A DNA stretch of 64,000 nucleotides from Fuerstiella sp041398845 (GTDB lineage: Bacteria > Planctomycetota > Planctomycetia > Planctomycetales > Planctomycetaceae): the NCBI GenBank assembly GCA_041398845.1, contig JAWKTZ010000008.1, positions 186,001-250,000 of the forward strand, written 5' to 3'. Position numbers and translations under genes: made by a program. The notes beneath the pieces were generated by a model. The model did not search any database, was not told the DNA's origin, and saw only the letters and a program-made list of their open reading frames with translations. Positions 1-8,926 of the stretch are shown one piece after another (positions within the stretch are counted from its first letter, which is position 1; the number at the start of each line of letters is the position of its first letter).

Positions 1-2
1 TG

Positions 3-1208
3 AATGATGACTTTGGTGACTTCAGGCTTGTCGAAATTCCACGGGACGAACTGGAACGCACGTTGGCTCGCGGCGTTCATCGAGCCACCGAAGTGTTGGC
101 TCCGGCTTCCATTCTGACAAAGCCACGCCGGACGGACCGCAAGGTACCGCATGGTGAACTGCGGTGGATCGAAGGACAGCGTGTGGCAATTCTGGATGGA
201 ACTCCGGAACAGATCGGGACAGCTCATGGCGAGCTTCTGCATGACGAGTCCATGCGGTGTATTGAATCGGTGTTGTATTCATTCGGCACGGTTCACGTGA
301 TTCGCACGGGACACTGGTTCCGTCACGATATTGAAGCGGCATATGCTCGCCTGGCACCTCACATTCCCGAACGACACCAGCAGGAGACTCGAGCACTCGC
401 CGCCGCCTTGGATCTCCCTGACGAAACGCTGCAGATTCTGAACGTGTTCCCTGAAATGTTTCATTGCTCTGGATTTGCCGTATTCAACAGCGCGACCAAA
501 GACGGCAAGCTGTATCACGGTCGAGTGCTGGACTATATGACCACCATCGGCCTGCAGGATGCCGCCACGACATTTATCGTGAAAGCTGAAGGGCATCATT
601 CGTTTGCGAATGTCGGCTACGCAGCGTTCATTGGCAGCGTGAGCGGCATGAATTCCAAAGCGATTTCTCTGGGTGAAATGGGCGGTCGCGGTGAAGGCAA
701 CTGGGACGGCGTTCCCATGGCGACATTAATGCGTCGAGCTCTGGAGGAATGCTCCACTCTGGACGAAGTCATACAGTTGTGGACCGACAGTCCTCGAACA
801 TGCGAGTACTACTACGTTTTCGCCGATGGCAAAACGAATCAGGCTGTGGGAGTTGCCGCATACCCTGAGTCAATCGAGTTCATCAAGCCCGGACAGGGAC
901 ATGAACGACTGGGTGAAGGCATTGCCGATACCGTTGTCCTGTCGGCCGGCAGTCGACTGGAGAAACTTCGTGAGCGAGTCACTGAAAAGCACGGACAGAT
1001 CGACGCCGAAGTGGCCATGTGGCTGATGAGTCGTCCGGTGGCCATGCAGTCCAATCTGCACAATGTGTTGTTTGTGCCAGCGGATGGAGTCCTGTATGTC
1101 GCGAACGCCAGCCATAAAAAACCGGCCGCCGAGATGCCCTACGTGAAGCTGAATCTGAACGAGTTACTCAATTCCGACGCTCGACTTCAGACTCAGGTCG
1201 GTCGTTGA
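3..1208 (+). CDS. C45-family autoproteolytic acyltransferase/hydrolase, 5' partial
   Basis: The frame is open to the left edge, so the gene starts before the window; the first in-window start (TTG at 63) is probably internal. The product resembles the peptidase C45 / acyl-CoA:6-APA acyltransferase family, N-terminal-nucleophile amidohydrolases that cleave themselves before a cysteine. Seen in the sequence: FHCSGF, whose Cys (about residue 135 counted from 63) is the likely nucleophile, followed by a family-like stretch (GKLYHGRVLDY) and SGMNSKAISLGEMGG. Substrate cannot be told; in planctomycetes such proteins are usually uncharacterised. It converges on the sulfotransferase gene with a 55-base gap and is not part of that cluster. 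Confidence 0.75.
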   Translation, partial: NDDFGDFRLVEIPRDELERTLARGVHRATEVLAPASILTKPRRTDRKVPHGELRWIEGQRVAILDGTPEQIGTAHGELLHDESMRCIESVLYSFGTVHVIRTGHWFRHDIEAAYARLAPHIPERHQQETRALAAALDLPDETLQILNVFPEMFHCSGFAVFNSATKDGKLYHGRVLDYMTTIGLQDAATTFIVKAEGHHSFANVGYAAFIGSVSGMNSKAISLGEMGGRGEGNWDGVPMATLMRRALEECSTLDEVIQLWTDSPRTCEYYYVFADGKTNQAVGVAAYPESIEFIKPGQGHERLGEGIADTVVLSAGSRLEKLRERVTEKHGQIDAEVAMWLMSRPVAMQSNLHNVLFVPADGVLYVANASHKKPAAEMPYVKLNLNELLNSDARLQTQVGR

Positions 1209-1263
1209 GATCGATTGGCTTTGGCGACGGACAGATCGATTGCGGCGGTACCGGCCGCACCGC

Positions 1264-2310
1264 TCAGCCAGTTGTCGACGGAGCGAAGGCGGTGTCGTCG
1301 GCATTCAGGCACTGCAGCATGCGAGACTGCTCTTCCGGAGTCAGCAGGTTCTTTTTCGAAATCTGAAACGCTGTCAGTTCCTCAAGCGACATGCTCGGTG
1401 CGAGTTCCAGACCATCAAAGGCTGAAACGATTTTGCGGATGGTCCACTTTGGATCCTCACAGAACGTCTCGTAGGTGATTTCGACAACACGATTGCTGTC
1501 AACGGTGGCAAGCTGCTGATCCATGTCTGTGTCAATAGCCGTTACCTGCCGGCAGACTTCGTCAACGTAGGCCAGCGGATCCTGAGTTTCATCGGCGGAC
1601 CGGCTTCTCAATCCCCAGCCGACGGACTTGTCGCCCTGGACAACTTCGCGAGCCTGAATCAGGGACTGGGCGACAAACACCGGATTGCGCCGGACAACGA
1701 CAAACCTTGCATTCGGCAGGTATTCCGCCAGTCGATGAATACAGTCTGTGTTGCGGTTGTTCTTGTTCAGAAACGGCTTGTTGAAGGTTGATGTCCATGC
1801 GGCAAAGAATCGTCGCATGTCGGCGATGTCTTCTTCTGACAGTCGATTTTCCAGTTGATAGCGGTCGTCACCGAACCAGCGGTTCCACAGGTGAAACGCA
1901 TCATTGGGACCTCGCATGCGAGTTGTCTGGCCGTAGAAATTCCGAAAGTCCGGACGACGTTTGGTCGGAATCAGTTTCTGGAGCCGTGCTGCGGTGAGCG
2001 GTGCGCGGGGGAACAGCGCCGTCAGGTTGCTCGGATAGGTAACATCAAGGTAGGCAGACAGCGTTTGATAGATCAAAGTGGTACCGCTGCGTGGGGCACC
2101 GACAATCAGAATCAGCGGCTGATCCGATTCCATATCCTTCGCAAGGCTGTGATTTTCCAGCGCACCAAACATGACATCAAAAGGTTTCAATGCCACACTG
2201 ATGCCTTCGCGAAACAACGCGGAATAGGCGGCACGATTACCTGATGCCAGCATGCGACGAACCAGCCCCAGAGGATCTCTGAAGTTGCTCATGCGTTCTC
2301 GTGGACTCAT
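1264..2310 (-). CDS. PAPS-dependent sulfotransferase
   Basis: A 348-residue sulfotransferase-family protein. The 5'-phosphosulfate loop GAPRSGTT is at residues 71-78, and a 3'-phosphate-binding segment (RFVVVRRNPVFVAQS) lies near residue 200, both typical of enzymes that move sulfate from PAPS to a hydroxyl or amino group. There is no signal peptide, so it is probably cytoplasmic or at the inner membrane face. It is the last gene of the minus-strand polysaccharide cluster, 179 bases after the epimerase domain, which suggests that the sugar product or its lipid carrier is sulfated (inference). Start chosen at 2310; a second Met six residues later is equally possible. The start lacks a clear Shine-Dalgarno sequence. 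Confidence 0.85.
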   Translation of the reverse strand: MSPRERMSNFRDPLGLVRRMLASGNRAAYSALFREGISVALKPFDVMFGALENHSLAKDMESDQPLILIVGAPRSGTTLIYQTLSAYLDVTYPSNLTALFPRAPLTAARLQKLIPTKRRPDFRNFYGQTTRMRGPNDAFHLWNRWFGDDRYQLENRLSEEDIADMRRFFAAWTSTFNKPFLNKNNRNTDCIHRLAEYLPNARFVVVRRNPVFVAQSLIQAREVVQGDKSVGWGLRSRSADETQDPLAYVDEVCRQVTAIDTDMDQQLATVDSNRVVEITYETFCEDPKWTIRKIVSAFDGLELAPSMSLEELTAFQISKKNLLTPEEQSRMLQCLNADDTAFAPSTTG

Positions 2311-2489
2311 GGAAGAAGGGCTTTCGCAGTAAATTCGACGGTTTCCGAACTCTGTCAGTATGCCCGCTGAATGAGCTTTTTGCCCGTGTTCTTCTGTCCG
2401 CTTCGGTCGAATCCGACGACGAGATTTCAGCAGGACGTTCCGCAGATATTAAATCGGTTGGTTGCCGATTCGCTACGTGGACGTGTGCG

Positions 2490-5390
2490 TCACGATCGGG
2501 CGGCAGCACAGAATCGCTCTGCAATCAGTGTCAGGATTCGTTGAGCGGCCTGCCCGTTTCCGTAGGGATTGCTGTCCACCTGCATGGCTTCATAGGCCGA
2601 TCGGTCGGTTAACAGCGTCGACACGGCCTCGACAACGCTGGCGGTCTCGGTACCGACCAGGCGAGTGGCTCCGGCCGCGAGAGCTTCCGGGCGTTCGGTG
2701 CTTTCGCGAGTCACCAGAACCGGCTTTCGCAATGACGGAGCCTCTTCCTGAACTCCACCGGAATCGCTCAGAATTATCGTCGCCCGGTCCATCAACCAGA
2801 CAAATTCCGGGTATTCGGCCGGAGCGATCAACTGCACGTTGGCAAGCTGTCCCAGCAGTTCATGAACCGGCTGGCGAATGTTGGGGTTCAGATGAACCGG
2901 GTACACAAACGTAACATCGGAAAATCGTTCGGCCAGCGTTTTAACGGCAAGGCACAGGCTGCGAATTCCGTCGCCATGGTTTTCACGACGATGAGCAGTG
3001 ATCAGCACCATGCGCCCGTGACTCAGAGTCGGGTGCTTCTTCAGCCACCGTTGTCCTTCAGCACGTTCCTTCTCCACGGTCCACTGCAGAGCGTCGATCA
3101 CGGTGTTGCCCGTGACCACAATGTCGCTGGCGGCATAACCTTCTTTGCGAAGATTGGCGGCGGCGGCTTCCGTTGGTGCACAATGCAGCGCCGTCACCAG
3201 TGAGCAGATGCGGCGGTTCAGCTCTTCCGGAAACGGCGAATGGATGGTGTCAGTTCGAAGTCCGGCTTCAACGTGAATAAACGGCAGTCGATGATAGAAT
3301 GCCACCATGCCGGCGCACATGGCGGATGTAGTATCGCCCTGTCCCAGCAGACAGTCCGGCCGATGGCTGTTGATGGCCCCATCCAGAGCTGTCAGGCAGC
3401 GTGATGTCAGTTCTGTCAGAGTCTGACCGGGCTGCATCAACTGCAGCTCCACATCGGGACAAATGCCAAAGTGAGACGTCACCTGGTCCAGCATTTCGCG
3501 ATGCTGGCCGGTGGAACACGCAACCACGTCGATGTCACTGCGCTGTCGGCCAGCCAGAATAACAGGAGCCACTTTAATGGCTTCGGGCCGCGTTCCGAAC
3601 ACGCACATCAGCTTTAGTGGACGCTTCGTCATCGTGTTTCCCTGAAATCGGCCCGGCCCAGAGACCCGGTTTCCCACTCGTGGCGGTGCGGGAACGGCAG
3701 ACGCAGAGAAATCAGGGGGAGGAGGCTGTGATGCGGGTGGAATTTGTGTCGAACGCAGCGGAGAACCGGATGCTGCTCGCTGAATGTGTTCCTGAAGTCG
3801 CGGCAGGTCAACCTTGAAGATTCTGAGTGAAAATGGCTGTGCTCCCGGAACCGTACAATTGACCGGAATATCGTCCAGTTCCGGAAACTCGAACGGCATG
3901 GACTTGATCAGACTTCTCATGTGTTCTGAAACCGGAATTCGCCCAAACGGCTGCGGATCTTCAAACAGAATGCACTTCGGGGCTGCATCGGCGATCACTT
4001 TCAGTATCTCCAGGTCGGATTCCACAAACTGCCGGAAGTCGACCGAAGGCACGTTCATGAAGTCATAGAGTACCTGGTCTGCTCGGACGATGTGTCGTGA
4101 CCGAGTCGCGTCAAGGTGACGAATCTGGTACGTCATGTTTCCATCCCACCAGCCATCCACGAAAATCGAATCACCGCTGTCGGTATTTGCCAGAACGACC
4201 CGGGCAGCACGTTCATATCCTGTCACTCGGAAGACATGAAAGTTGAACGTGACCCAGGTGGTTGCACAGATCAGAGCGGACATGGTGGCCGTCTGACACG
4301 GTAAGTGCGGTCGACGTGTCAGTTTCTGCAGACCGGCTGACAGCTCAATTGCTCCAACGGAAGCAAACCATGCGATCGCCGGGAGCCAATAGATCGTGTG
4401 TCTGGGCTTGAGTTCCGCCAGCGGAGTGAACGTCAGATACGTACCAACCAGAATTGCGTAGAACACTCCGGCAGCCGATCGATGTTCTTTTCGAAACGCG
4501 GCGATCAGTCCGAGCGCCAGAAATACAACGACGGGCCAGCCCGTCTGCTCATGGATTTTTCCAGGGTAGAAAGTCAGAGCTCCGGATCGGAACATCTGGC
4601 TGGTGGTACCGGACACACTCTCCGCCGCCTGGCGGACGTGCAGGTCGCCCATTTCCTTCCAGATGACGTAGTATGTGGGTGCCAGCAGGATAATCGCGGT
4701 CGCTGCAGCGCTCAGGATGTGTGGGGTGAAAAGCCGCTTCCAGCGCCCTTCGAAACACGCCATGGCCAGCAGTGTCGGCAGCAGGACAACAGCATCAAAC
4801 CGTGTGAGCGCTGCCAGCGACGCGGCAATTGCTGCGAAGTACAGATTGCGAACGCGTTGCTGCGACAGCCACGCGTCAAATCGCTCAATGCTGACCATGC
4901 ACAACGCCAGCGTCGGCATTTCCAGCATGATATGACGGCTGTATACGAAAATCATCGGCAACAGTGAGAAGGTTACGACCGTCAGTTCGGACTGCATGGA
5001 CGACATTCGTCGTCGGCAGACTCGATACAGGCAGACCGCCGCCACCGTAAAGCAGAAAAAAACAAAGAGGCGGGGAACCCAGACGGATGTTCCGAAAACC
5101 AACATCAGGACGCCCACAACTCCGTGAAACAACGGCGGCCAGATCAGCAGTCCGAGTGCCGGGTACTGCCGGTAATAGTCCTCGGCATATTGCCGGAGGT
5201 GATCCAGAGGCATGTCCGTCAGCAGGTCTCGAAAGAAGACCGACGTCATGGCATGTCGATTCGCATCGCCGTTGAACACCGGTTCATTCGGCGCAACCAC
5301 GACAAGATGCAGCAGCACGGGGGCCGCCAGCATCAGTATCCAGCGGCGCAGCGACGGTGGCGATTCATCAGAAACCGGTAATTCAGACAT
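2490..5390 (-). CDS. Membrane glycosyltransferase fused in frame to UDP-GlcNAc 2-epimerase
   Basis: One 966-codon frame with two parts. Residues 1 to about 540 are a multi-pass membrane protein with an early acidic region (NGDANRHAMTS) and about ten hydrophobic segments, like the PMT/ArnT glycosyltransferases that use polyprenyl-phosphate sugars. Residues 545-586 are a Pro-rich linker (PPASQPPPPDF). Residues 587-966 are a complete non-hydrolysing UDP-GlcNAc 2-epimerase of the WecB type: FGTRPEAIKVAP, HVEAGLRT, EELNRR, TGNTVIDAL, SGGVQEEAP. An ATG at 3632 begins that domain exactly, with AGGGA just upstream, so the epimerase may also be made separately. The start overlaps the preceding deacetylase stop by 8 bases, suggesting coupled translation. 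No stop or frameshift is visible between the halves. Confidence 0.8.
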   Translation of the reverse strand: MSELPVSDESPPSLRRWILMLAAPVLLHLVVVAPNEPVFNGDANRHAMTSVFFRDLLTDMPLDHLRQYAEDYYRQYPALGLLIWPPLFHGVVGVLMLVFGTSVWVPRLFVFFCFTVAAVCLYRVCRRRMSSMQSELTVVTFSLLPMIFVYSRHIMLEMPTLALCMVSIERFDAWLSQQRVRNLYFAAIAASLAALTRFDAVVLLPTLLAMACFEGRWKRLFTPHILSAAATAIILLAPTYYVIWKEMGDLHVRQAAESVSGTTSQMFRSGALTFYPGKIHEQTGWPVVVFLALGLIAAFRKEHRSAAGVFYAILVGTYLTFTPLAELKPRHTIYWLPAIAWFASVGAIELSAGLQKLTRRPHLPCQTATMSALICATTWVTFNFHVFRVTGYERAARVVLANTDSGDSIFVDGWWDGNMTYQIRHLDATRSRHIVRADQVLYDFMNVPSVDFRQFVESDLEILKVIADAAPKCILFEDPQPFGRIPVSEHMRSLIKSMPFEFPELDDIPVNCTVPGAQPFSLRIFKVDLPRLQEHIQRAASGSPLRSTQIPPASQPPPPDFSASAVPAPPRVGNRVSGPGRFQGNTMTKRPLKLMCVFGTRPEAIKVAPVILAGRQRSDIDVVACSTGQHREMLDQVTSHFGICPDVELQLMQPGQTLTELTSRCLTALDGAINSHRPDCLLGQGDTTSAMCAGMVAFYHRLPFIHVEAGLRTDTIHSPFPEELNRRICSLVTALHCAPTEAAAANLRKEGYAASDIVVTGNTVIDALQWTVEKERAEGQRWLKKHPTLSHGRMVLITAHRRENHGDGIRSLCLAVKTLAERFSDVTFVYPVHLNPNIRQPVHELLGQLANVQLIAPAEYPEFVWLMDRATIILSDSGGVQEEAPSLRKPVLVTRESTERPEALAAGATRLVGTETASVVEAVSTLLTDRSAYEAMQVDSNPYGNGQAAQRILTLIAERFCAAARS

Positions 5391-6387
5391 CTGCGTTCAC
5401 CGTTGCTGGTTCGTTCGCCGCCACTTCTGTCGATGCAGCGTCTGAAGTGTGAGAAAGCTGTGTCCAGACTGCTGCGGCGTGGTCTTTCATCGGACGCACG
5501 TCGTAGTGCTTTGACATTTCGTCAATCATCCATGCGACCAGTTCGATCTTTGGTTCGGCGGGACGGCCCATCGCGGGAAAGAATGCAAGATCGCTGTCGT
5601 CATCGCAGCCCATGAAGTCCAGTGGATGCAGCAACAGCGACGGAGCAACTCCCGTCAGGCGACACATCGTCAGTGCCATCTTCCAGTAAGTCGTCGCGGC
5701 CAGCTTCGAAAACTGAGCGAGATAAAGGATGTAGCTGGCATGAATCGGTGTTTTGAAAATCGGCATTGTGGTGACGGGAATTTCAATCAGTTGCCCCTCT
5801 GCAAACTGCCATGGAAACGGGCGCAGCGGACGGAAGCCTTCACGGAAACGACCGAACAGTTCTTTGCGCTCTTCGCGCTGATCTTTGTCCAGCCGAGTTG
5901 ACATGAAGTAGTACAGCCTGGCCAGGGGGCCAAGAAACGTGGGGAACGTCGAGCCATCGTACCGGTAGCCTCGACGCAGCAGAATCCGCAGCAGCCCTTC
6001 GGTGAAACTGAAACCGGGACCTCGGAAACCGATCGGGCACTGGCCGGTGACTCGTTCCAGGTGCTCTTCCGTCTGAGCCAGTTCACTGATGAGTTCCTGT
6101 TCGCTGTACAGGTGCAGCCAGGGTTCGTGCCGGAACGAGTGGTTTCCGATTTCGTGGCCGGCAGCAGAAATCGATGCCAGGGCTTCGAAGTTTTTTTCCT
6201 GCGACGCGTCCTTACCCACGATGAAAACGGTCATACTGAGCTGCTTTCGCTGCAGCACATTCAGAAAGCGAGGCACCACGGTGTCCAGGTATGTGGGATA
6301 CTGGTCCCAACCGGAGTCACCGTGAGTCTTCATGTACGACCATTTGTTGTCCAGGTCAAGGGACAGGCTGGCGATGGGCTTTGGCAT
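5383..6387 (-). CDS. Polysaccharide deacetylase (NodB fold), catalytic residues present
   Basis: A 334-residue NodB-type deacetylase, which removes N- or O-acyl groups from polysaccharide. The expected residues are all there: acidic motif SLDLDNKW near the N-terminus, zinc motif HEIGNHSFRHE with both His, GFRGPGFS with the Arg, and LLLHPLDF carrying the late His. Start set at the Met of MPKPIASLSLD. The frame stays open 74 codons further upstream, but that part is low-complexity (GKRKAEN) and looks untranslated. It sits between the oxidoreductase and the glycosyltransferase-epimerase fusion, with an 8-base overlap to the latter. It contrasts with the second deacetylase domain in this cluster, which has lost several of these residues. 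Confidence 0.85.
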   Translation of the reverse strand: MPKPIASLSLDLDNKWSYMKTHGDSGWDQYPTYLDTVVPRFLNVLQRKQLSMTVFIVGKDASQEKNFEALASISAAGHEIGNHSFRHEPWLHLYSEQELISELAQTEEHLERVTGQCPIGFRGPGFSFTEGLLRILLRRGYRYDGSTFPTFLGPLARLYYFMSTRLDKDQREERKELFGRFREGFRPLRPFPWQFAEGQLIEIPVTTMPIFKTPIHASYILYLAQFSKLAATTYWKMALTMCRLTGVAPSLLLHPLDFMGCDDDSDLAFFPAMGRPAEPKIELVAWMIDEMSKHYDVRPMKDHAAAVWTQLSHTSDAASTEVAANEPATVNADV

Positions 6388-6622
6388 GAGTTCAGGAGCG
6401 GATGGTGGAGAGCGGAAAGCAGGACGGGGTTTAGTGAATTCGCGATTCTCGGCTTTCCGCTTTCCGATTTCCGCTTTGACTTTAGACCGGTTAGAGTCGC
6501 TGTTCGTGAACGACGTTTTACTTGCAGATCCCGCAGGGTGGCACGTCTTCAAGGAAGGCGTGTCGCGCAGCGATGGGAAACTGTGAAAACGCGTTCTTCC
6601 CATAGACAACGTGGTTTTTGCT

Positions 6623-8089
6623 CTAAGAGCGTTGAATCACAGTTTGCGATCGCTGCGCGACACAACCTGCCTGAGCGACAGGCTGTGTTACCTGCGTTCG
6701 GCTGTACTTCATCACAAAATCGTTCGCCAGTTTCACGGTTTCATTGACGTTCAGCGTTCCATTCACGATGTGCGACGAATTCACGGCAAACACGTGGGCA
6801 ACGTTGGTTTCAATCGGTGGAACTCGTTCTGAATACCCCAGCGTTGGCAGAGCAAACACATGGCGAACGCGGGAAACCCGGAACGCCCGCACGTTGTTTC
6901 GCGAGAAATGCGGATACATACGGTCCAGAGCTGAAAGGAATTCTTCTTCGATTTCCTTGTCAGTTCTCAGAAAGGCCGGGTCATCGGGCGTGACGTATTT
7001 CGGAAGATAGATCAGATGGTTGCCGCCGAGCTGTTCCGGCTTGACCAATGCCGTCATTTCAATCACGGCCGTGAAGGGAACTCCGTCGTCCGTGATGTTG
7101 GTGACGTAAAACGGCGAGATGGCTTTGTCCAGCAACACGGAGGCACAGATGATGCCGTGGTAGCGGATGCCGTCGTGCAGAGACTTCTGTTCGCTGTTGA
7201 ATTCCGGCAGTGCGTTCGACAGCACAGGTGACGGCAGCGTGGACACAACTCGGTCAAACACATCCGTGCTGTGTTCGGTTTCCACAATCACCGGACCTTC
7301 CGGAGTCGAGTGAATCTGCCTCACCGGAGTGCTGCAGCGAATGTCAACACCGTTCTGTCGCAGCCGATCTTCGAAAGCCGTGAGAACTCTGGCATAGCCG
7401 CCGCGAACGTAGCCGAACATTTCCTTCTTCAGGCCGGATCGTCGAGCGGCATACATGCGGGCAATCGTTGCCCAGATGAACGCTGCCGATGTGTCGCGCC
7501 AGCATTCGCCGAGTTTCGCTCGCAGCAGTGGCAGCCACATCTTCTGAAATGTTCGTCTTCCCGACAGCTTTGTCAGCCAGTCGGCGACTGGTGTCTGTTC
7601 CAGCTTCTTCCAGTCTTTCAGTTTCGAGGCCCGGAAAATTGTGCCGCCGAGACGAAGCTTGTCGATCAGATTCAGCGGAGGAAACGTCAGGAATTCCAGC
7701 GTATTGGACATCGAATGCAGTTGGCCATCGGTGTAAAATCCGGTGCGAGTTTCCACCCAGTCCATTTCTCTTTCGACGCCGAGTTCCTGCCATAGTTCGC
7801 GAACATGCAGGTCAGACAACAGCGTCACGTGATAATGACGATCCCATGTGACGTCGCCGACCTGCCAGGCATCGGCCAGCCCGCCAAGGTTGTCTCGGGC
7901 TTCGATCAAAGTCACATCGTGTCCCTGGTGGCGCAGCCGATGAGCGATCGTCATACCCAGCATGCCGCCACCCAGAACCGCCCAATGATCGCCTGATCTC
8001 TTCAGGTCGAGTGGCTGCGGCTTTGACAAGCCGTCCGGAGATGCTGTGATGCTGGTTGTCATAAGACTGTGTTCTGAAGTGTGACTCAA
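6623..8089 (-). CDS. FAD-dependent oxidoreductase (protoporphyrinogen-oxidase / UDP-galactopyranose-mutase-like)
   Basis: A 488-residue flavoprotein. The dinucleotide-binding motif VLGGGMLG sits at residues 38-45, followed by TLIEARDNLGG, where the Glu should hold the FAD ribose. The rest matches the amine-oxidase superfamily, including a late segment ending in NVAHVFAVNSSHIVNG. Members of this branch often lie in exopolysaccharide clusters, where a UDP-sugar or polyprenyl-linked substrate is suspected; the reaction cannot be read from sequence. The gap to the upstream acetyltransferase is 15 bases and to the downstream deacetylase about 235, so it is probably in the same transcript. Confidence 0.75.
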   Translation of the reverse strand: MSHTSEHSLMTTSITASPDGLSKPQPLDLKRSGDHWAVLGGGMLGMTIAHRLRHQGHDVTLIEARDNLGGLADAWQVGDVTWDRHYHVTLLSDLHVRELWQELGVEREMDWVETRTGFYTDGQLHSMSNTLEFLTFPPLNLIDKLRLGGTIFRASKLKDWKKLEQTPVADWLTKLSGRRTFQKMWLPLLRAKLGECWRDTSAAFIWATIARMYAARRSGLKKEMFGYVRGGYARVLTAFEDRLRQNGVDIRCSTPVRQIHSTPEGPVIVETEHSTDVFDRVVSTLPSPVLSNALPEFNSEQKSLHDGIRYHGIICASVLLDKAISPFYVTNITDDGVPFTAVIEMTALVKPEQLGGNHLIYLPKYVTPDDPAFLRTDKEIEEEFLSALDRMYPHFSRNNVRAFRVSRVRHVFALPTLGYSERVPPIETNVAHVFAVNSSHIVNGTLNVNETVKLANDFVMKYSRTQVTQPVAQAGCVAQRSQTVIQRS

Positions 8090-8104
8090 TAATCGTTCGT
8101 GTGA

Positions 8105-8758
8105 TCAATGTCGAACGGCTCGACTCAGAGAGGTCGAGGTACAGGAAAGTTCCTTCACCTGCTGACGGTCAACTTCGTATGCCAGCCCGCATTCACAGGT
8201 GACCGGAATCGGGCCGCTGACTTCATCGGCTTCGCTGAAACGATGGACAGGCTGACCGCAGCGACAGACGACTCCAACGGATTTCGCCGGGCTGCCGATC
8301 ACCAGATGGAAATCGGGAACAGACCGAGTCACGATCGATCCCATGCCAACCATGGCGAAGCGGCCGATGGTCAGGTCACAGCCAATCAGGCAACCAGCAC
8401 CAATGGTCGCACCTTCGCGGACGAGCGTCTCCAGAGTATGTTCGTCCGGTTCAGAACCTCGCAGAGTCTGCAGGTCCGGCGTGGTGGCACGGGGAAATCG
8501 ATCGTTGGTGAAGATCGTTCCCGCGCTGACCATGACTCCGTCTTCGATCGTCACACCGTTGCAGATGTAAACGTTCGAATTGATTTTGACACGGTTGCCG
8601 ATCTGCACGTCGTAGGCAATCAGTGACTTGCCGCCAACAATGCATTCGTCGCCCAGGGAGGCTCCGTGACGCACATGGGCGGTGTCCCAGATGGACGTGT
8701 TCTTGCCGAGAGTGACGCCGGCTTCGACGATGGCTGTGGGATGGATGCGAATGGCCAT
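8105..8758 (-). CDS. Hexapeptide N-acetyltransferase, WbpD/WlbB-like
   Basis: A 217-residue left-handed beta-helix acyltransferase. It opens IHPTAIVEAGVTLGKNTSIW and continues with many isoleucine/valine-patch hexapeptides (VHIxNG, GVMVSAGTIFTNDR, GATIGAGCLIGCDLTIG). The section FTNDRFPRA followed by VREGATIGAG is characteristic of enzymes that acetylate the 3-amino group of UDP-2-acetamido-3-amino-glucuronate with acetyl-CoA. The C-terminus adds a short Cys-containing region (CRCGQPVHRF, CECGLAYEV) that may bind zinc. Together with the Gfo/Idh/MocA dehydrogenase and the DegT aminotransferase upstream it forms the WbpB-WbpE-WbpD set. The last codons overlap one copy of a small palindromic repeat. 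Confidence 0.85.
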   Translation of the reverse strand: MAIRIHPTAIVEAGVTLGKNTSIWDTAHVRHGASLGDECIVGGKSLIAYDVQIGNRVKINSNVYICNGVTIEDGVMVSAGTIFTNDRFPRATTPDLQTLRGSEPDEHTLETLVREGATIGAGCLIGCDLTIGRFAMVGMGSIVTRSVPDFHLVIGSPAKSVGVVCRCGQPVHRFSEADEVSGPIPVTCECGLAYEVDRQQVKELSCTSTSLSRAVRH

Positions 8759-8779
8759 AAGAAACCTTCGTAAAAGGTA

Positions 8780-8916
8780 GCTCGATCTTTCCGAGTCGAG
8801 CAGTTACCGCGTTGTTGAAAAGCACTTGTTCCAATCGCCGGTCAGCGTTGAACTCGTTTTGATCTAGGTCGGAGGGTTGATTCGACGTCGAACTGCTCGA
8901 CTCAGGAAGATCGAGC
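8780..8916. repeat. Pair of CTCGA-type palindromic repeats in inverted orientation
   Basis: Between the acetyltransferase and dehydrogenase genes, 8780-8805 and 8890-8916 are near-perfect reverse complements (about 26 bases, two mismatches), separated by roughly 85 bases. Each arm is itself close to a palindrome bounded by CTCGA and TCGAG. A third related copy lies at about 8119-8140, inside the 3' end of the acetyltransferase gene. The pair could form a long stem-loop in the operon transcript, or be traces of a small dispersed element. Confidence 0.7.
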
Positions 8917-8926
8917 AACGGCGTCG

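Noticed and set aside
6388..6609. N-terminal extension of the deacetylase in the open frame up to 6609
   Set aside because: The translated stretch is low-complexity and precedes the natural domain start; no ribosome site supports it.
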